Below, piece after piece: positions 58,028 to 64,000 of a stretch of DNA of 64,000 bases (positions within the stretch are counted from its first letter, which is position 1; each line of letters starts with the position of its first letter). Origin of the DNA: Protea cynaroides (lineage: Eukaryota; Streptophyta; Magnoliopsida; Proteales; Proteaceae). The translations under genes were made by a program, and so were the position numbers. The DNA lies in NCBI GenBank assembly GCA_028583415.1, contig CM053266.1, forward strand, positions 79,118,149 to 79,182,148, written 5' to 3'. Under the pieces are notes generated by a model. That model saw only the letters and a list, made by a program, of their open reading frames with translations. It was not told the DNA's origin and did no database searches.

Positions 58028-58501
58028 CTAAAATATGTTGAATTTAACAATCTCTCCATCAAACTCCATAGTAAGGGTACCATCATGGACATCAATCTTC
58101 GTTTTAGTTGTTTTGAGGAAAGGCCTTCCTAGTAAAATTGGGGCAGGGTTTGGGGAGGTACTGTCTTCCATATTCAAAATATAAAAATTAACAGGAAAAA
58201 TCAACTCATTCATTTGCACCAAAACATCCTCAACCACTCCCTCAGGGTATGCGTTAGAACGGTCAGCTAACTGGATAATTACACCTGTTTTTTTCAAAGG
58301 ACCCAAATTTAGAGATGCATAAATTGAATGTGGCATAACATTTATAGATGCACCTAAGTCTAACATGGCACGTTCAAACTTAGTATTATCAATCACACAT
58401 GGAATCATAAACATACCTGGATCCTTGCATTTTGGGGGTAACTTACGCTGAATAACTACTGATACGTTCTCTCCTATACTAATTTTCTCATCACCCTTCA
58501 A
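58028..58501 (-). pseudogene. E protease region
   Basis: 157-codon frame with the aspartic protease motif LDLGASINVMPHSIY, then QLADRSNAYPEGVVEDVLV and ILLGRPFL, the Athila/Tat pattern (DLGAS instead of DSGA). This domain looks intact, but it is part of a gag-protease polyprotein that is broken upstream. Confidence 0.88.
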
Positions 58502-60183
58502 TTTCCTCTTTAAAGTGCATAGTTCTTTGAAAAATTTTGCATACCTTGGGACTTGCTTAATGGCATCAAGTAGAGGTATGTTTACTTCTACCTTTCGAAA
58601 AGTCTCAAGAATTTCCTTCTCTTATTCTTCTTTTTTTGATTTAGACAGTCTGCTGGGAAAAGGGGGAAGAACAGAATTAGTAGAATAACACACAACTGGT
58701 TGAGATTTTACCTTGGACAAATTTACATCATTGCTGTCGGCTTTTGTTTCTTCTTGAATAGTCTTGGCTGAATCTGCAGATTTAACAATGAAGGGCTCAA
58801 GTTCTCTTCCATTCCATAATATAATGGCGCTTGCATTCTCACGTGGATTTATGATGGTCTGAGATGGCAACTTTCCAGATCCTTGAGCTTCAAGTTTGCT
58901 TACTAAAGTCGTAAGTTGACCAATCTACTTGTCTATATTTTGAATGCAGTTTCTTGTCTCATGTTGAAACTGTTGTGTATTGCTAGCCAGTGCCTTAATA
59001 ATCTCATCAAGTGACATACTCTGATTTTCTTGCTGCCTAGGTTGAAATGGGGGCTGATAATGATTCTGGGCAACTTGATTCCCATAACTCAGATTTGGGT
59101 GATCTCTTCATCCAGGGTTGTATGAGTTTGAGTATGGATCATACTTCGCTGAAGCTGCCCTTGAAATCCTCCCATGTCATTTGCTTGTTGGACTGGTATA
59201 TCTTCTTGAAGTGTGGAACACATATCCATAACATGACTGGTGGCTGAGCAAATGCCACATGCTTTAACTGTTTGCAAATTCCCTATAGCCATTTGTCTCA
59301 CCAAAGAAGTTAGATCAGAAATCTGACGTTCAAGGTTTGATGTACTTACCTCATTAACTTTCTTCGATGTTTGCTCCATCCTTGTACCAAATTGCTGTGA
59401 ATTTGCCGCCATATTAGAAATTAACCTTTTCGTGGCTTTTGGAGTTTTGTTAACTAAAGCTCCTCCACTAGCGGCGTCCACCATACTCCTCTCCATTGGT
59501 AACAATCCATCATAGAAATATTGAATCAGAAGCTGGTCACTAATTTGATGGTATGGGCAGCTTGCACAAAGCTTCTTGAAGCGTTCCCAATACTCGTATA
59601 ATGTTTCTTCATGGTGTTGCCGAATTCCACATATCTCTTTCCTTATATTTGCCGCTTTAGATGCAGAAAAATATTTCTCTAAAAATTGATGTTTCATCTC
59701 ATTCCATGAATTGATTGTACTAGAGGGAATGTAGTACAATCAATCTTTAGCATATTCATCTAAAGAGAATGGAAAAGCGTGCAACTTGATCTGTGCCTCT
59801 GTAATACCCTGTGGTTTCATGCTAGAGCATACCATATGAAATTCCTTTAAATGTTTGTGAGGATCTTCTCCTGCAAGACCATGAAATTTGGGAAGTAGAT
59901 GTATTAGTCCCGATTTTAATTCAAATGCCACTTCTAGATTTGGAAATTCAATATACAAAGGTTGCTGGTTTAGATTAGGAGCAACTAGCTCTTTCAAAGT
60001 CCTGTTTTCAGTCATGACTTCCTCTATTAGCAGCACACTAGCAACTATATCAGAAACAATTGATCCTTGTGATGTTGAAACCTATTTTGCCAGAATTTTC
60101 TTAGCTTCTTTCCTTAATCGGTGTAAAGTTCTTTCGGGTTTTGGATCAAATATCAATTCACCAGAGTTAGAAGATCGAGTCAT
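58502..60183 (-). pseudogene. E gag
   Basis: Likely start at the minus-strand ATG 60183 (MTRSSNSGELIFDPKPER). The capsid-like region is at 59740-60036 (LLPKFHGLAGEDPHKHLKEFH) and 59089-59739 (FLEKYFSASKAANIRKEICGIRQ, YEYWERFKKLCASCPYHQ), followed by the C-terminal part at 58622-58870. One TGA near 59740 stands where relatives have tryptophan (KD-stop-LYY). The region around CGICSATSHVMDMC is the zinc-knuckle equivalent. Confidence 0.88.
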
Positions 60184-60534
60184 TAACCAAGATACCCATA
60201 CAATGGATAAAAAAATATTAATAAATAAATAAATAAATAAATAAAAACTAATTAAAAAAATCCCAAAGAAAAATTATGATCGACAACACAAAGTGCATGA
60301 AAACCAAGTAAAATTAAAATTATTAAATCAAGCTTTTTTTTGTTCTTCAAAATAAGCTTTTTGTAGCGCCCCTAAGTTGTCCGAAATTTCATGCGCAAGC
60401 AATACCTGTCGGAAAAACTATGGACACCTGAAACAGAAAAAAAAAACTTCACACAAAGGTAAGAACACAAGTGACTAAAAAAAATTAAAAAAAATTAAAT
60501 AGAATGAAAACAATCACAATCTGATTAAAACTAG
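60184..60534. other. E 5' leader
   Basis: A-rich untranslated stretch between the Asp-type primer site and gag ATG on the minus strand; no gene. Confidence 0.6.
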
Positions 60535-60552
60535 TCCCCGACAATGGCGCCA
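60535..60552 (-). other. E primer binding site (tRNA-Asp type)
   Basis: The minus strand reads TGGCGCCATTGTCGGGGA, six bases inside the 5' LTR. It matches the Asp tRNA 3' end used by Athila/Tat elements with about two differences. Confidence 0.9.
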
Positions 60553-60558
60553 AATTTT

Positions 60559-61901
60559 TTATGCATGTCGAGCGCAACCAAAAATAAATTACTCTACCTA
60601 CAATGAATAGTATTGATAAGTAAAGGTCGATCCACAGAGACTAGTTAATCAAATTGTCTACTTACTAAGAAAAAGGGGGGTTTTCTTCTGCAATTTAATT
60701 GACAACAAAATTAAGTAACAAAAATTCAATGGAAGATGACGTCGATTCAAGGAAATTTACTTACGGCTGCAAATTAATCACTGACCTCATATATATTATT
60801 CTCTATTCAAATATTTAACCAAGGATTATCAAAAAGCTAGACAATCCTTACCTTCCCTAATTTTATTAATTTGAGCCCAGCACATAATTTAATCCTTATC
60901 AATAAACCAATTTGTATTAAGCAATCCTCATGAATTTACTGATAGCATTAAACTCTCGGAGGAAGTTAAAGATGAACAATAATCTAACAAGCGTTAGATT
61001 ATTTAATTCATTCTATGTTTCCAAGCAAGTAACAAAAACTTGGATCATAATTGTTTTGCTCAATTGCTACTTTTCCTGAACACCATAATAATTACGGATT
61101 ATGGATTCAGGTTAGCTATAAACCACACAACTCACTCAATTAATAAGCCTCTTAATAAACTAAATGATACAGTCATTAACTTGAAAAACCAAGATACATA
61201 GATATTTGAATAGAAGATTAATTAAAATTAAGAACAAAGTCTCACAATTTTACTAACTGGATTGAATTCCCCTTGAATCGACTAAAGAACTTAGCTAGAC
61301 ATGATAGAAAAGAAAGACAAAAGAAATAAAACTATCTTCTCAATAATTCTTGGATGCTCTATTACGTAGCCTTTACATTGCTTAAATAGCCAGAGTAGAG
61401 AAGATTAAAACTGGTATGTCTAGAATTGACAACCTTATTACATAGAAATAAAGATTAAACAAAATCCTCTTGCCTAGATTAGATAGAAAATCATTCCATT
61501 ATTAACCAAATGCCACCCCTAAACCTACCAATCTTTATAATATTCCATAGAGGTATATATTCTCTTTAAGATTTATGACAATCAATCAAATCCTTTCAAT
61601 AGTAAACCTTCTATGTGTGGTAATCTTCCTTCTCTGGTTTGAATTCAAATCAGCTTTCCAGATCAGATTTTTGGATCACGTTTGATTTCTACAATTCTTT
61701 CCATATATTAAAAACCTGCATGAAATTCAGAAGGTCATTATTGAAAATATTAAAAAAATTTTATTTTAAACATAAATTACCAATACTTTCCACCAATGTC
61801 TTATAAATAAGGAATCATCACAAATGAGTACCATAATACATATAAGATGTTAAATAAACTAAATATAAGGTAAATAAATATATAAAATTATGAATCCATC
61901 A
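60559..61901 (-). repeat. E 5' LTR (1343 bp)
   Basis: Closely matches 54670-56033 throughout. Its inner tip is TTATGCATG (decayed TGATGCGTG) and its outer tip AATCCATCA, followed by atcat. Confidence 0.93.
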
Positions 61902-61906
61902 ATCAT

Positions 61907-62549
61907 CCTAATAGATTCCCTCCATGGATCTCTTAGAATTTATCCATGGTTTGATGATTGGGGTCTCACTTTGAATCTCTATCTCTTCCATGATCTATTC
62001 TAGGTATTCAACTGATGTGGGGGATAGTTTCATACCTTGTACATGTTGAAGATTCAGAGTTCTTTTTGCATTTTCTTCTCTTAGTCTTCCTCTTCAATTC
62101 TCCTTCTCTTCCTCCTCTTCTCTTTCTCTCTCTTTCAGTTTGAGTTCTAAAAGGATGAAAGAGGCTAAGGGACGTCCTATATATATAGGAAAACCCTCCA
62201 TATAGAGTCCTACTTAGATTAGGAAAGGACTCCCCTTCGGATTAGAAAGGTTTCCTAATCATGGAGTCTGTCTGACTTCGTGTGGTTGCAGGTGTGGTCG
62301 CAGAACCCGTCAACCACACAGCCAAAAACTACGACCACACATCCCAGACTTCTGTGGTCGCTTTATTCTAAGGTGTGATCGACCACACCTATTTAGGTAT
62401 GTGACCACACGCTCCTAATTAACTAATTTTGGATTCAATTTCATACCTAGCCTTGTGGTTTCTTCACGCACATGGTCCGCTTGGCCCGACCATGATAGGG
62501 AGACCTGATACAAGGTGGTAAGATCGATTTGTATTATACGGGTCTTACA
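61907..62549 (-). repeat. Z 3' LTR, piece 3 of 3, with promoter
   Basis: Resumes after E and ends TCTTACA. It has TATATATATA at 62178-62187 (minus-strand TATA box) and a GTGGTCG/CGACCAC cluster at about 62283-62410 upstream of it on the minus strand, the same layout as in C and S. Confidence 0.88.
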
Positions 62550-62577
62550 ACTCCCCCCTCTTAATATAATTTCATCA

Positions 62578-64000
62578 TCAAAATTTGCACATATCTTTCG
62601 AGTAAAAAAGGTGAGGATATTGCTTTCGCATAGCATTCTCTTCTTCCCATGTGATCTCTTCTACATCTTGGCTCCTCCAAGTATCCTTAACATAATAAAT
62701 GTCACGGTTGCGTAGACATTGAACCTTTCGACTGGTAATTTTAGTTGGTGCTACTTCAAATGTCAAATCATCAGTTAGACCCGATAGATCCGCTGTTATC
62801 ACGTGTGTTGGATCTCTGACGTACTTCTTCAGTAATGAGATATGAAATATATCATGCACACTTGACATAGATGGGGGTAGTGCTAACTGATACGCCACTT
62901 TCCCACGTTTAGCTAGAATTTCATATGGCCCGACATATCTCAGACTTAGCTTCCCTTTCTGTCCGAATCGTTTCAAGCCTCGCATAGGTGATATTTTCAG
63001 GAATACCTTATCACCTACGACGAATTCAAGGTCTCGACGTCGATTATTTGCATACTGTTTCTGACGGTTCTGAGCTGTTCTAACTCTTTCCTTGATAATG
63101 TCGACAACTCGACAAGTCTCTTCAACAAACTCTGGTCCAACAAACTCCGTTCTCCAACTTCATTCCAAAACAAAGGAGTTTAACACTTCCTACCATATAG
63201 TGCTTCATAGGGTGACATCTGTATAGTAGCCTGATAGCTATTGTTATAGGCGAACTCGATCAACGGTAGTTTTTCATCCCACGATCCATTGAAATCAATA
63301 ACACAGGCTCGAAGCATGTCTTTTAAAATCTGAATGGTACACTCCAACTATCCGTTTGTCAGAGGATGGAACGCAATACTGAACTTCAAAGTTATACCCA
63401 TAGCCTTTTGTAATCCTTTTCAAAATTTTGAGGTAAAGCATGGGTCTCTGTCGCACACAATTCTTTCAGGTAAACCATGCAATCTGACAATATTATCCAC
63501 ATATAGCTTGGCCAACCTCTCTAGGGTATACTAAGGTCGTATAGCTATGAAATGAGTTGTACGACCTCATTTATCCAAAACTCACACTTTGTAAATTTGG
63601 CGTAAATCTTCTCTTTTCTTAGTCACTGCAGAGCGGCTCTTAGATTTGTGACATGAGTTTCTTCGTCCTTGGAGTAGACTAATATGTTGTCAATAAACAC
63701 AATGACTGACGTATCCAACATATCATGGAATACCCAATTCATGTGTTCCAAAAAAGTTACGGGTGCGTTAGTTAATCCAAAAGACATGACTAAAAATTCA
63801 TAATGTCCATATCTTGTTCTAAATGCTGTCTTTGGAATATCACCTTCCTTAATCTTCATCTGATGGTATCCTAACCGAAGATCAATTTTAGAGAACACAT
63901 TGGAACCTTGCAACTGATCGAACAAGTCATCGATCTGAGGCAACGGTATCGATTCTTGATTATAAGCTTATTCAATTTTTGATAGTCTATACACAGTCGA
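62578..64000 (-). pseudogene. Z pol: RT fragment joined to integrase core and chromodomain
   Basis: Chromodomain and integrase tail at 62578-62985 (VKDTWRSQDVEEITWEEE). The integrase core with several stops extends to about 63545. The sequence then passes at about 63570 straight into RT (63623-63943: FRTRYGHYEFLVMSFG, with FIDNILVY replacing FIDDILVY). The rest of RT, RNase H and the integrase N-terminus are deleted. The frame leaves the window at the RT palm. Residues are closer to C than to A/B/D. Confidence 0.88.

Larger units (their letters stand above)
54670..61901 (-). mobile_element. Element E: non-autonomous Athila/Tat-like Ty3/gypsy retrotransposon
   Basis: LTRs 54670-56033 and 60559-61901, perfect TSD atcat (54665-54669, 61902-61906), an Asp-type primer site, and a polypurine tract (56034-56046, minus GTGTGGGGGAATT). 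It has gag and protease but no RT, RNase H or integrase core; the protease region is fused to an integrase C-terminus. It would need pol supplied by a relative. Confidence 0.92.
8464..64000 (-). mobile_element. Element Z: outermost Ty3/gypsy chromovirus, right end outside window
   Basis: Z's 3' LTR is in three pieces (8464-8601, 53058-54669, 61907-62549, about 2.39 kb in total) separated by insertions A and E; its pol continues from 62578 to the window edge. The pieces rejoin exactly once A with its TSD taaac (8597-8601 and 53053-53057) and E with its TSD atcat (54665-54669 and 61902-61906) are removed. The LTR starts TGTCACAC and ends TCTTACA on the plus strand, the inverse of the TGTAAGA...GTGACA ends of the other chromovirus LTRs here. 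The 5' half is not in the window. Confidence 0.88.

Overview
The window is plant nuclear DNA from a repeat-rich, probably heterochromatic region. Evidence: long terminal repeat (LTR) retrotransposons of the plant Ty3/gypsy chromovirus (Del/Tekay-like), Ty1/copia and Athila/Tat-like types, initiator-Met and Asp tRNA primer binding sites, a Mutator-like non-autonomous DNA element, and no rRNA, tRNA, CRISPR or bacterial-type genes. I found no convincing host gene. The species cannot be named from this; a seed plant with a large genome is the safest reading.

Layout. 1-8463 is the flank: a 1.1 kb Mutator-like element (394-1481, perfect 10-bp target duplication), an (AT)16 microsatellite, and a decayed minus-strand copia element (3341-8245). 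From 8464 to the window end is a Russian-doll nest resolved by exact 5-bp target site duplications (TSDs). Z is the outermost minus-strand chromovirus; its 3' LTR starts at 8464 and its pol runs out of the window. A (8602-53052, minus, TSD taaac) and E (54670-61901, minus, Athila-like, TSD atcat) both sit in Z's 3' LTR. A's pol holds solo LTR S (12570-14912, plus, TSD catct). A's 5' LTR holds B (20854-30596, minus, TSD ggcgg) and C (30606-52671, plus, TSD gctct), inserted 4 bp apart. C's pol is split by D (37358-47492, plus, TSD accac). The nest is therefore four levels deep (Z>A>C>D).

All gag-pol frames are broken. Many nonsense codons are explained by C-to-T change, as expected from silenced, methylated copies.

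Three features are not explained by ordinary gag-pol biology. (1) Chromovirus LTRs of three diverged sequence families carry the same small reading frame. Its terminal exon-like segment is exactly 134 nt in each of the six copies measured and encodes a conserved peptide ending in a CECxxC motif; consensus splice sites join it to an upstream segment in the same phase. (2) Between primer binding site and gag, C carries a long antisense ORF (about 418 codons, two stops) resembling the putative plant transposon protein domain, with what looks like its own promoter and 5'-UTR intron. A has a decayed homologue, B a fragment, D none. (3) Clusters of GGTCG/CGACC inverted motifs occur twice per LTR in all three LTR families although their flanks differ, and a third time in front of C's antisense ORF.
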